Source: Flavobacterium psychrophilum (GTDB lineage: Bacteria > Bacteroidota > Bacteroidia > Flavobacteriales > Flavobacteriaceae). Taken from it: 64,000 nucleotides of DNA. The stretch spans positions 1 through 64,000 of the forward strand of contig CAMAWT010000001.1 of the NCBI GenBank assembly GCA_945862065.1, read 5' to 3'. The notes below the pieces were generated by a model, which did no database searches, was not told the origin of the DNA, and saw nothing but the letters and a program-made list of their open reading frames with translations. A program made the position numbers and the translations under genes. Positions 53,188-61,462 of the stretch are shown here, piece by piece (within the stretch, counting starts at the first letter, position 1; every line of letters begins with the position of its first letter).

Positions 53188-54072
53188 ATGCAATTATTAC
53201 TTTACATACTTTTTTATCCTATCCTACTTTTAATTTCTTATTTACCTTTCAGATTATTATACATTCTTTCAGATTTCCTTTTTTTAATAATGTATTACGT
53301 TATTGGATATAGAAAAAAAGTGGTTAGTCATAATTTAGAATTAGCCTTGCCACATTTAACAGATCAGGAACGAAAGGAAATTGAACGAAAATCTTACCGT
53401 CATCTTTGTGATATGTTTCTAGAAACAATGAAGACGATGTCAATTACTCAAAAACAAATTGATAAAAGATTTATTTTTAAAAATATTGAAGTATATAATG
53501 ATTTAGAAAAAAAAGGTAAAAGTATTGCTTTGATGTGCGCCCATTATGCTAGTTATGAATGGGTTGTGTCTCTTAATAGAAAAATTGATTTTAAAGGATA
53601 TGCCATTTACAAAAAAATAAATAATAAATATTTTGATAAATTGATTCGAGATATTCGTTCAAAATTTGATGCCCATTTAATTCATTCCAGAGAAAGCATT
53701 TCAATAATAGAAGAAAATTCATTAAAAAACGAATTGTGTTTGTATGGATTTGCCAGTGATCAATCACCTTTAATCAAGCCCGTTACCTATTGGTCAAAAT
53801 TTTTAAATATTGAAGTTCCCATTCATACGGGGGCTGAATTTTTGGCTAAAAAATTTAACATGAATGTTATGTTTTTAAAAGTAGAAAAAGTAAAAAGAGG
53901 TCATTATGAAGCGTATTTTGAAGTGCTGTCAGACGATGTGCAATCTATTCCAGATTATCAAATTACAGATGTTTTTATGCGAAAAGTAGAAGAGCAAATC
54001 TATGAAGCTCCAGAGTTTTATATGTGGACACACAAGCGTTTCAAACATATGGGAAAACGAAAAATAAACTAA
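53188..54072 (+). CDS. LpxL/HtrB-like lipid A acyltransferase
   Basis: A 294-aa membrane-associated protein with N-terminal hydrophobic helices (LLYILFYPILLLISYLPFRL, about 4-50) and the LPLAT active-site motif AHYASYEW (His-x4-Glu), later FASDQSPLIKP and a closing MWTHKRFKHMGK. LpxL/HtrB enzymes add late acyl chains to lipid A on the inner membrane. Here it is paired with the WaaE/KdtX-like gene. Its last four bases overlap, tail to tail, the end of the next GT2 gene on the minus strand. Confidence 0.85.
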   Translation: MQLLLYILFYPILLLISYLPFRLLYILSDFLFLIMYYVIGYRKKVVSHNLELALPHLTDQERKEIERKSYRHLCDMFLETMKTMSITQKQIDKRFIFKNIEVYNDLEKKGKSIALMCAHYASYEWVVSLNRKIDFKGYAIYKKINNKYFDKLIRDIRSKFDAHLIHSRESISIIEENSLKNELCLYGFASDQSPLIKPVTYWSKFLNIEVPIHTGAEFLAKKFNMNVMFLKVEKVKRGHYEAYFEVLSDDVQSIPDYQITDVFMRKVEEQIYEAPEFYMWTHKRFKHMGKRKIN

Positions 54073-54947
54073 ATTTTTGTATAATTTTTATATTCGAAAA
54101 AACGGTATTTTGTTATTTTTTCAATAAAATCCAACACAGAATGTTTTAATTTTTGTTTGTTTTTTATTTGTGTAGGATCAAAAGCAAATTTCCAATTTTT
54201 GTTATGAATTCTATTTTGCATAACTTCCGGATGCGTATCATTAAAATGAAATAACTTTCCGGCATTGTGAAAATTAAATGACTCGATGTTGAATTCTTTA
54301 TTTTCTTTCAAAGCCTCATCAGAATGCCAAAGTTTATTGAAATCTTTTACTTTTAACAAATAACCTTCGGGTGGTTTTACCCAACCATAATGATATATTT
54401 CAGCTTTGATTGGTTTAACTTTTAATTTTCTTCCATCAATTCTGAATCCTTGCGCATCTTTGTAAGAACTTATATTTGGTAAGTTTTTTATGACCCTGAT
54501 TTCTTTACGATACCAATTTCTTGAATGAGCAAAATAATCATAGGAACCATAAAAATGTTTGTAGTCAAAAAGCAAACCCTCCACATTTGTATCATTCTGA
54601 TACTTTTGCATTTCCGATTTGATTGTATCTAAATATTTTTCATGCACACATTCATCGCCTTGTATATAAAAACACCAATCTACATCTTTACTAATGAATG
54701 ATTTAGCTTTATCTGTTTCTACCGCTAAAACTCTTCCGCCTTCGCGTAAAGAATCATCCCAAATGGTTTCAACAATTCTAATTTTATCCGATTTTATACT
54801 TTGAATTAGTTCTAATGTGGCATCATCAGAATTTCCAATTGCAATAACAAATTCATCACAAATAGGCAATATAGATTCAATTGCTTCAACAATTGGGTAG
54901 TCGTATTTATTTGCATTTCGAATAAAACTAAAACCAGCTACTTTCAT
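54069..54947 (-). CDS. GT2-type glycosyltransferase
   Basis: A 292-aa GT-A protein. It begins MKVAGFSFIRNANKYDYP, an unusual start for the fold, with VIAIGNSDDATLELIQ in place of the common GSTD loop and WCFYIQGDECVHEKY where the family has its DxD (here GDE). FRIDGRKLKVKPIKAEIYHY and HPEVMQNRIHNKNW follow. It resembles small GT2 proteins of flavobacterial LPS regions. Convergent with the acyltransferase and divergent from the GT2 at 55066. Donor sugar unknown. Confidence 0.7.
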   Translation of the reverse strand: MKVAGFSFIRNANKYDYPIVEAIESILPICDEFVIAIGNSDDATLELIQSIKSDKIRIVETIWDDSLREGGRVLAVETDKAKSFISKDVDWCFYIQGDECVHEKYLDTIKSEMQKYQNDTNVEGLLFDYKHFYGSYDYFAHSRNWYRKEIRVIKNLPNISSYKDAQGFRIDGRKLKVKPIKAEIYHYGWVKPPEGYLLKVKDFNKLWHSDEALKENKEFNIESFNFHNAGKLFHFNDTHPEVMQNRIHNKNWKFAFDPTQIKNKQKLKHSVLDFIEKITKYRFFEYKNYTKI

Positions 54948-55065
54948 ATAAAATCTAATTTAATGCGAATATACTATTAAAATTTATTTATTCATAAAAT
55001 AAAAAAAGAATTCAAAAGAGGATGAATGATATAAAAAAGTAGTATTTTTCGGATTTATTATTTGT

Positions 55066-55878
55066 ATGAAAGTTTCTGTTATTATTACGACCTATAATGC
55101 TGAAGAATGGCTTCGAAAAGTACTTGTTGGATTTAGTGTTCAAACAGAAACCGACTTCGAAATCATCATTGCAGATGATGGTTCTAATGAAAAAACGAAA
55201 CAAGTAATCGATTCATTTTCTGGAGTTTTTCAATACGAAATACAACATATATGGCATCCAGATAATGGTTTTCAAAAATGTAAAATTGTAAATCAAGCCA
55301 TCATAAAATCTCAATCAGATTATCTAATCTTTACCGACGGTGACTGTATCCCTAGAAAAGATTTTGTAGCTTCTCATAACAAATATAAAGAAGAAGGTTA
55401 TATGTTATCTGGTGGATATTTCAAATTACCATTATCCATTTCAGCTATTATTTCAGATGAAAACATCAAAAATCAAGAATGTTTTTCCATAAATTGGCTT
55501 TTAAATATTGGATTAAAACGTAATTTTAAATTGATCAAACTAATTCAAAATCGATATTTTAGTTCTTTCATGAATTGGATAACTCCAACCAAAAAAACAT
55601 TTAACGGACACAATTCTTCTTGTTTTAAAAAAGATATTTTGACGGTTAATGGTTTTAACGAAAAAATGCAATATGGCGGATTGGACAGGGAATTTGGGGA
55701 ACGATTATTTAATTACGGAATATTAGCAAAACAAATTAGATATTCAACAATTTGTGTCCATCTAGACCACAAAAGAGGTTACAGTTCACCAGAAATTTGG
55801 GATAAAAACAATGCCATTCGCATTTTTAACAAAAAAAATAATGTAACCTATATTGATTCCGGTATTTTCCAAGAATAG
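55066..55878 (+). CDS. GT2 glycosyltransferase
   Basis: A 270-aa enzyme with KVSVIITTYNAEEWLRKVLV, IIADDGSNEKTKQVI (33-47), IWHPDNGFQKCKIVNQAI and FTDGDC (the DGD metal site, around 85-90). The late GGLDREFGERLFNYG region matches the galactosyltransferase-like C-terminal part found in chondroitin-synthase-like GT2 enzymes. It abuts, tail to tail with no gap, the GT4 gene on the minus strand. Likely LPS core or O-chain assembly. Confidence 0.8.
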   Translation: MKVSVIITTYNAEEWLRKVLVGFSVQTETDFEIIIADDGSNEKTKQVIDSFSGVFQYEIQHIWHPDNGFQKCKIVNQAIIKSQSDYLIFTDGDCIPRKDFVASHNKYKEEGYMLSGGYFKLPLSISAIISDENIKNQECFSINWLLNIGLKRNFKLIKLIQNRYFSSFMNWITPTKKTFNGHNSSCFKKDILTVNGFNEKMQYGGLDREFGERLFNYGILAKQIRYSTICVHLDHKRGYSSPEIWDKNNAIRIFNKKNNVTYIDSGIFQE

Positions 55879-56970
55879 TTAAATGGCAAGTACTTTTTTA
55901 TATGCTGAAATTATTTTTTCAGTGATAATATTCTCACAAAAATTATCTGATGCAAATGCAAAGGCATTTTCGCAAATAGTTTCGGTAAATGTTGGATCAT
56001 AATAGAATTTTAAACAATTAATTGCCAAGTCTTTATAATCTTTTTTATCACTTATTAATCCCGTTTTGTTTTGATAAACGAGTTCTTCACTTCCACCATT
56101 TTTAACAGTTACAACAGGTTTTTTAGCCATGAAAAAATCTAAAATGGTAGAACCTAATCCTTCAGAAGTTGAAGTAAAAAGTAGTAAATCAATCTCTAGA
56201 ATAAGTTCGGATACATTGGAGACAAATCCTAAAAAACGAACATTATTTTCAAGTTGTAATTCTTTGGAAAAGGCTTTAATTTCATCCATTAATTTTCCGT
56301 CACCTATCAAAACAAAACCAATTTCTGGGTTGTAATTAATAAGTTCTTTAGCTGTTTTTAAAAAGGTATGATGATCTTTTTCATGGGTCATTGCTGCAAC
56401 ATAACCAATAATATATGGATTTTCAATACCGTATTTTGTTTTTAAAATAATTCCTTTTGAAGCTGTATTTGTTTTAATCATATCACCAATTACTATGATA
56501 TTTTCATGTTTAGTTGATTCAAAAACAATGTCTTTTACCGCATTGGAAGTACAAATAATCGTATTGATAAACTTCGACGAATATTTAATTTTCTGACTAA
56601 ACCACCCTTTTATTGGAAACAAAACTTTACGATCTACAATAATTTTACATTTTGTATCAAAAAATATTTTTGTAAAAAGCGCTATTGAATGTGATTTTGA
56701 ATCGTGACAATGAATGATAACCTCTTTTTTATTTGAAATTATTTTGAATAATTGATAGGCAATAAAAATTAAATTATAAAATTTTATTTTGTTGGAATAA
56801 AAACTAATATTTTGCTCAATGGCAAAGGTTTCAAGTTTGCTGTCTTTTCGACATAACAAAATCTGTTTAATCTCTTTTTGATTCAATTCATCCATCAACC
56901 AACCAAGTTGTCTTTCGCCCCCACGCCAATCTTTTTGAGTATTAAAATGAATTATTTCCATCCTATTCAA
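55879..56970 (-). CDS. GT4 glycosyltransferase
   Basis: A 363-aa GT-B enzyme: EIIHFNTQKDWRGGERQLGW at the N-terminus (GGxER type), IIVIGDMIKTN, YIIGYVAAMTHEKDHHTFL, VLIGDGKLMDEI and the donor motif FTSTSEGLGSTILDFFMAKK. It is the last of a minus-strand run dapD-GT4-GT4; its start overlaps the previous gene by 8 bases, so translation is probably coupled. Probably LPS core assembly. Sugar unknown. Confidence 0.8.
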   Translation of the reverse strand: MNRMEIIHFNTQKDWRGGERQLGWLMDELNQKEIKQILLCRKDSKLETFAIEQNISFYSNKIKFYNLIFIAYQLFKIISNKKEVIIHCHDSKSHSIALFTKIFFDTKCKIIVDRKVLFPIKGWFSQKIKYSSKFINTIICTSNAVKDIVFESTKHENIIVIGDMIKTNTASKGIILKTKYGIENPYIIGYVAAMTHEKDHHTFLKTAKELINYNPEIGFVLIGDGKLMDEIKAFSKELQLENNVRFLGFVSNVSELILEIDLLLFTSTSEGLGSTILDFFMAKKPVVTVKNGGSEELVYQNKTGLISDKKDYKDLAINCLKFYYDPTFTETICENAFAFASDNFCENIITEKIISAYKKVLAI

Positions 56971-58081
56971 TTAAATTTTTATACATAGTTCCCCAAGATT
57001 TTGCAAGTAGTTCATCATTGAATTTTTGAACAAATTGAAATCCTTCATTTGCAATTTCAAGTCTTTTTTCATCATTCGTCCATAAATCTAAAATAGCATT
57101 TTGAATATCTGTAATAGAATTTGGATCTACATAAACACTATTTGGCCCACCCGCTTCTGGAAAAACACCATTTTTATTGGTTATAACAGGGGTTTTAGAG
57201 TATAATGCTTCAATAATTGGAATACCAAAACCTTCAAAAATAGAAGGATATACAAAAATAGAAGCCAAACGATACATACAAGCCAATTCAAATTGACTAA
57301 TGTTTGAAAGATGGGTTACATTAGACATTTTGTTTTCAGTTATAAACGCATCAATTTGAGCATAATAGGCCGTTTTTCTACCAATTAAAAACAAGTGTAT
57401 ATCGGTGTTTTGTATAGATTTTACAATGTTTAAAGCATTTTTGCGTGGTTCAATCGTTCCAACATTCAAAATAAATTTTTCTGGTAAATTGAATTTTTTT
57501 CGAACCATCTCTAAATCCGACTCATCGATAACTTCTTTAAAAACAGCAGCACAACCTTGATAAATGATTTCAATTTTGGTTGAATCAATTTTCAAATAAT
57601 CAATAATATCTTGCTTGGTTTGCTCAGAAATTGCAATGATTTTATCACTTTTAAAAGCCGCATATTTGAATTTTAAGAAATGAATGTTACGATCCCAAAA
57701 AGAATATAGTTTTGGATATCGAATAAAAATCAAGTCATGAATGGTTACTATTTTTTTTATGTTTTTTGGAATAAAAAAAGGAATTTCACCCGATAATCCG
57801 TGATAAATTTCAATCGAATCTTTTTTCAATTCAGATGAAATTCCAAAGGATCTCCACAAACTTTTTAATTTTTTAGATAAAAATGAATTGGGTCTTTTTT
57901 CAATAATTGAAGCAGCATTATTTATAAGAAGGTTTTTGGATTGAACTTTGGGATTGTATAAAAAATAGTAGTTTTCTGGATAATATTTAGCCAAAATTCG
58001 AATTAAATCTCTACTATAATTTCCTAGCCCTGTTGTATTGTGAAACAATCTTTTAGCATCAAAACCTATTTTCATCCTCAA
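56963..58081 (-). CDS. GT4 glycosyltransferase
   Basis: A 372-aa GT-B enzyme. It shows IGFDAKRLFHNTTGLGNYSR, EIYHGLSGEIPFF, VTIHDLIFIRYPKLY, ILNVGTIEPRKNALNIVKSI and SIFEGFGIPIIEALYSKTPV with the E-x7-E donor motif. The GLGNYSR and IHDLIF patterns are like those of mannosyltransferase-type GT4 enzymes. The start may be the ATG at 58081 or the next one at 58075. It begins 5-11 bases after dapD and is probably in that transcript. Sugar unknown. Confidence 0.8.
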   Translation of the reverse strand: MRMKIGFDAKRLFHNTTGLGNYSRDLIRILAKYYPENYYFLYNPKVQSKNLLINNAASIIEKRPNSFLSKKLKSLWRSFGISSELKKDSIEIYHGLSGEIPFFIPKNIKKIVTIHDLIFIRYPKLYSFWDRNIHFLKFKYAAFKSDKIIAISEQTKQDIIDYLKIDSTKIEIIYQGCAAVFKEVIDESDLEMVRKKFNLPEKFILNVGTIEPRKNALNIVKSIQNTDIHLFLIGRKTAYYAQIDAFITENKMSNVTHLSNISQFELACMYRLASIFVYPSIFEGFGIPIIEALYSKTPVITNKNGVFPEAGGPNSVYVDPNSITDIQNAILDLWTNDEKRLEIANEGFQFVQKFNDELLAKSWGTMYKNLIE

Positions 58082-58086
58082 AATAA

Positions 58087-58902
58087 TTAAACAGCTACAT
58101 CATATTCTCTAAGCGCATCGTTTAAAGAAGTTTTTAAATCGGTAGAAGGTTTTCTTTGTCCGATAATTAGCGCACACGGCACTTGATATGATCCAGCTTC
58201 AAAATTTTTAGTATAGCTACCCGGAATTACAACTGATCTTGCTGGTACAAATCCTTTATATTCAATGGGTTCAGGTCCCGTTACATCAATAATTTTTGTA
58301 GAAGCAGTTAAGCAAACATTAGCACCAAGAACGGCTTCTTTTTCTACCCTAACTCCTTCAACCACAATACATCTAGAACCAATAAAAGCGCCGTCTTCAA
58401 TTATTACAGGTGCTGCCTGAAGCGGTTCTAAAACACCTCCAATTCCAACACCTCCTGATAAATGCACATTTTTACCTATTTGAGCACAACTGCCAACGGT
58501 TGCCCATGTATCTACCATCGTTCCTTCATCTACAAACGCGCCTATATTTACATAACTTGGCATTAAAATAACTCCTTTTGAAATATAAGCTCCATATCTT
58601 GCAACAGCTGGAGGAACCACTCTAATTCCTTTGTCGGCATAGCCAGTTTTCAAAGCCATTTTATCATGGTATTCAAAAATACCCACTTCGTGCGTTGCCA
58701 TCTTTTGAATAGGAAAATACATTACCACCGCTTTTTTAACCCATTCGTTCACTTGCCAACCATTTTCAATAGGTTCAGCAACACGCAAGGTCCCTTCATC
58801 AAGCAAAGAAATTACTTGATTGATGGCATTAAGTGTCGCTTCTTCTTTTAATAATTCTCTATTATTCCAAGCGTTTTCTATGGTTGACTGTAATGTTTTC
58901 AT
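58087..58902 (-). CDS. dapD: Tetrahydrodipicolinate N-succinyltransferase
   Basis: A 271-aa left-handed beta-helix enzyme from the ATG at 58902 (MKTLQSTIENAWNNR); the longer frame would begin upstream of the -7 box at 58924-58917. It has WQVNEWVKKAVVMYFPIQKM, RVVPPAVARYGAYISKGVIL, MPSYVNIGAFVDEGTMVDTW, HLSGGVGIGGVLEPLQA and PCALIIGQRKPSTD, all typical of DapD. It succinylates tetrahydrodipicolinate in the lysine/diaminopimelate pathway. Here it heads a minus-strand run with two glycosyltransferase genes, an unusual coupling. Confidence 0.93.
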   Translation of the reverse strand: MKTLQSTIENAWNNRELLKEEATLNAINQVISLLDEGTLRVAEPIENGWQVNEWVKKAVVMYFPIQKMATHEVGIFEYHDKMALKTGYADKGIRVVPPAVARYGAYISKGVILMPSYVNIGAFVDEGTMVDTWATVGSCAQIGKNVHLSGGVGIGGVLEPLQAAPVIIEDGAFIGSRCIVVEGVRVEKEAVLGANVCLTASTKIIDVTGPEPIEYKGFVPARSVVIPGSYTKNFEAGSYQVPCALIIGQRKPSTDLKTSLNDALREYDVAV

Positions 58903-58916
58903 TGGATGTTTTTTTG

Positions 58917-58924
58917 CAAATATA
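58917..58924 (-). promoter_or_regulatory. -7 box of dapD
   Basis: TATATTTG on the minus strand fits TAnnTTTG, with a TTG (58944-58942) 17 bases upstream; it lies 15 bases before the ATG at 58902 and settles that start. Confidence 0.6.
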
Positions 58925-59009
58925 ACTTTTTTAAAAGTAATCAAATTCAAATGGGGTGAATAATTGTTGTTTTTTTATGCTATTTTTACACAAATATAAT
59001 AACTTTATT

Positions 59010-59420
59010 ATGCCTAGAATTATTGCCATTGATTATGGTCTAAAACGAACTGGAATTGCGGTTACAGATGAACTAAAAATCATTGCATCTGGGTTAACGA
59101 CCGTGCCATCAGAAACAGCCATTGCTTTTTTGAAAGTTTATTTCGAAAAAGAAAATGTTGAAGAAGTAATCATTGGTGAACCCAAACAAATGAATGGTTT
59201 ACCCTCTGAAAGTGCTGAAATTATTAATAAATTTATAATTCAATTTCAAAAGAATTTTCCATTAATTAAACTCTCTCGTGTAGACGAACGTTTTACGTCT
59301 AAAATGGCATTTCAAACAATGATTGACAGCGGTTTGAAAAAAAAACAACGACAAAACAAAGCGCTTATTGATGAAATTGCTGCTACAATCATGCTACAAG
59401 ATTATCTTAATAAAGGTTAG
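59010..59420 (+). CDS. ruvX: YqgF/RuvX Holliday-junction resolvase-like
   Basis: A 136-aa RNase H-fold protein from the ATG giving MPRIIAIDYGLKRTGIAVTD; the longer frame crosses a promoter-like TATTTTTA at 58981-58988. Motifs are IAIDYG with the first Asp, IIGEPKQMNGLPSESAE and VDERFTSKMA, ending with an ALIDEIAATIMLQDYL helix holding further acids. RuvX/YqgF acts in nucleic acid processing (Holliday junction-like nuclease in E. coli and implicated in rRNA processing). It precedes def with its own promoter between them, as in many Bacteroidota. Confidence 0.88.
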   Translation: MPRIIAIDYGLKRTGIAVTDELKIIASGLTTVPSETAIAFLKVYFEKENVEEVIIGEPKQMNGLPSESAEIINKFIIQFQKNFPLIKLSRVDERFTSKMAFQTMIDSGLKKKQRQNKALIDEIAATIMLQDYLNKG

Positions 59421-59449
59421 ATAAAAAAATAGGATTATTTAATCTGACT

Positions 59450-59478
59450 TGTAAATTGCGCAAATTTTATTAATTTTG
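59450..59478 (+). promoter_or_regulatory. Promoter of def
   Basis: TTG (59450-59452) and TAATTTTG (59471-59478) are 18 bases apart; the ATG of def follows at 59496. Confidence 0.6.
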
Positions 59479-59495
59479 CTAATTAAATAAATTAT

Positions 59496-60083
59496 ATGAT
59501 ATTACCAATTGTAGGATATGGCGATCCTGTATTAAGAAAAGTAGGAGAAGTTATTCCGCAAGATTATCCAAATCTAAATGGGCTGATTTCGAATATGTAC
59601 GAAACCATGTACAATGCCTTTGGTGTTGGCTTGGCTGCTCCTCAAATTGGTTTGGCCATTAGACTATTCATTATTGATACCGAGCCATTTAGCGACAGTG
59701 ATGATTTATCAGAAAGTGAAAAAGAACAATTAAACGGTTTCAAGCAAACGTTCATCAATCCGAAAATGCTTATTGAAGAAGGTGAAGAATGGAGTTTTAA
59801 TGAAGGTTGCCTTAGTATTCCCGATGTTCGTGAAGATGTGTATCGAAATGAAAAAATTACCATCGAATATTATGATGAAAATTTTATCAAAAAAACCGAA
59901 GTTTATGATGGTTTGATAGCACGAGTTATTCAACATGAATACGATCATATTGAAGGAATTTTGTTTACCGATAAGATAGCATCATTGAAAAAAACATTGA
60001 TAAAAAAGAAATTGCAAAACATTATGGATGGTAAAGCTTTTCCAGATTATAGAATGCGATTTGCAAATAAAAAAGGAAGATAA
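59496..60083 (+). CDS. def: Peptide deformylase
   Basis: A 195-aa enzyme with the three deformylase motifs: GVGLAAPQIG (43-52), EGCLS (103-107, metal ligand Cys104) and QHEYDH (146-151, ligands His147 and His151 with Glu148). It removes the formyl group from the first methionine of nascent proteins. An acidic insert between motifs 1 and 2 (SDSDDLSESEKEQ) is somewhat longer than usual. It is followed after 27 bases by a DUF5606 gene, probably co-transcribed. Confidence 0.95.
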   Translation: MILPIVGYGDPVLRKVGEVIPQDYPNLNGLISNMYETMYNAFGVGLAAPQIGLAIRLFIIDTEPFSDSDDLSESEKEQLNGFKQTFINPKMLIEEGEEWSFNEGCLSIPDVREDVYRNEKITIEYYDENFIKKTEVYDGLIARVIQHEYDHIEGILFTDKIASLKKTLIKKKLQNIMDGKAFPDYRMRFANKKGR

Positions 60084-60110
60084 AAATTAAAATATAAATA
60101 AAGATTAAAA

Positions 60111-60569
60111 ATGAATATCGAAAAAATATTGTCTATATCTGGAAAACCAGGTTTGTATGCCTTAAAAGTTCAAACACGTTCAGGATTTGTTGCAGAATCA
60201 TTGATTGATGGTAAAAAAATTACTGTTGGTATGAAAAGTAACGTGAGTTTATTATCAGAAATATCATTATATACCTATTCTGAAGAAAAACCATTAGCCG
60301 ATGTAATGCGAGCTATTGCTATAAAAGAAGAGGAAGGTCCCGCCATTTCTCATAAAGAAGATAACGACAAACTTATTGCTTATTTTCTAAAGGTTGTTCC
60401 AGATTATGATCAATCGAGAGTATATCCATCGGACATAAAGAAAATTTTAAATTGGTATAATGTTTTGCAATCAAAAGGCTTAGTTACTAAAGAAGAACCT
60501 AAAATTGAAAACGCCGAGGCAATTCTAGAAGAAGTGGTTGAAGAAATCAAAACAAAAAAAACGGAATAG
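60111..60569 (+). CDS. DUF5606-type protein
   Basis: A 152-aa cytoplasmic protein: MNIEKILSISGKPGLYALKV, AESLIDGKKITVGMKSNVSL, RVYPSDIKKILNWYNVLQSK and an acidic C-terminal tail. This is a small family known from Bacteroidota, regularly between def and mazG; function unknown. The conserved site with def and mazG hints at a housekeeping job. A terminator follows. Confidence 0.75.
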   Translation: MNIEKILSISGKPGLYALKVQTRSGFVAESLIDGKKITVGMKSNVSLLSEISLYTYSEEKPLADVMRAIAIKEEEGPAISHKEDNDKLIAYFLKVVPDYDQSRVYPSDIKKILNWYNVLQSKGLVTKEEPKIENAEAILEEVVEEIKTKKTE

Positions 60570-60589
60570 TTTATAAATTACTTACAAAT

Positions 60590-60625
60590 AAATCCTGTCA
60601 TGTTTCATTAACTGACAGGATTTCT
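60590..60625 (+). terminator. Terminator after the DUF5606 gene
   Basis: AAATCCTGTCA (60590-60600) pairs perfectly with TGACAGGATTT (60613-60623) around a 12-base loop; a T-rich stretch follows. TATTTTTA at 60626-60633 right after it may be the -7 box of mazG. Confidence 0.8.
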
Positions 60626-60647
60626 TATTTTTACAAAAATCAAAACA

Positions 60648-61421
60648 ATGAATACACGTCAACAAAAACTCGATGCTTTTGGTAGATTATTGGATATAAT
60701 GGATGAGTTACGAGAAAAATGCCCTTGGGATAAAAAACAAACTATTGAATCACTTCGCCATTTAACCATTGAAGAAACCTATGAATTAGGTGACGCCATT
60801 TTGGATCATAATTTACAAGAAATCAAAAAAGAATTAGGCGATTTGTTATTACATATTGTTTTTTATTCGAAAATTGGTAGTGAATCGAATGATTTTGATA
60901 TTGCTGATGTTTGTACAGAAATTTGCGAAAAACTAATTCATCGCCATCCGCATATTTATGGTGATGTGGTGGTTCAAGATGAAGAAGAAGTAAAACAGAA
61001 CTGGGAAAAACTGAAATTGAAAGAAGGTAAAAAATCAGTTTTAGAAGGTGTTCCAAAAGGTTTACCTGCTCTTGTAAAAGCAAGTAGAATTCAAGATAAA
61101 GTAAAAGGTGTTGGATTTGATTGGGAAGAATCGCATCAGGTTTGGGACAAAGTTGAAGAAGAAATTCAAGAATTTAAACACGAAGTAGCACAAGCAAATC
61201 AAGATAAAATGGAAGCCGAATTTGGTGATGTCCTTTTTTCAATGATAAATTATGCCCGATTTGTCAACATCAATCCCGAGGACGCTTTGGAGCGAACCAA
61301 TAAAAAATTCATCAAACGTTTTCAATATTTAGAAAATAAAGCCGGACAATTAGGTAAATCATTGGCCGAAATGACGCTTGCCGAAATGGATGTTTTTTGG
61401 GAAGAAGCAAAAAAAGTATAA
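60648..61421 (+). CDS. mazG: Nucleoside triphosphate pyrophosphohydrolase MazG
   Basis: A 257-aa all-alpha NTP pyrophosphohydrolase with two MazG halves. The first has LREKCPWDKKQTIESLRHLT and EETYELGDAI with IKKELGDLLLHIVF; the second has GFDWEESHQVWDKVEEEIQE, AEFGDVLFSMINYARFVNIN. The E-x2-E and E-x2-D metal-binding pairs are present in both. It hydrolyses NTPs and dNTPs to the monophosphate and pyrophosphate, clearing aberrant nucleotides. Independent promoter is likely after the terminator. Confidence 0.92.
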   Translation: MNTRQQKLDAFGRLLDIMDELREKCPWDKKQTIESLRHLTIEETYELGDAILDHNLQEIKKELGDLLLHIVFYSKIGSESNDFDIADVCTEICEKLIHRHPHIYGDVVVQDEEEVKQNWEKLKLKEGKKSVLEGVPKGLPALVKASRIQDKVKGVGFDWEESHQVWDKVEEEIQEFKHEVAQANQDKMEAEFGDVLFSMINYARFVNINPEDALERTNKKFIKRFQYLENKAGQLGKSLAEMTLAEMDVFWEEAKKV

Positions 61422-61436
61422 TCCATTATTTTTCAT

Positions 61437-61444
61437 TACATTTG
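61437..61444 (+). promoter_or_regulatory. -7 box of the APC permease gene
   Basis: TACATTTG fits TAnnTTTG, 18 bases before the ATG at 61463. Confidence 0.45.
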
Positions 61445-61462
61445 AAAATCAATTAAATTATT

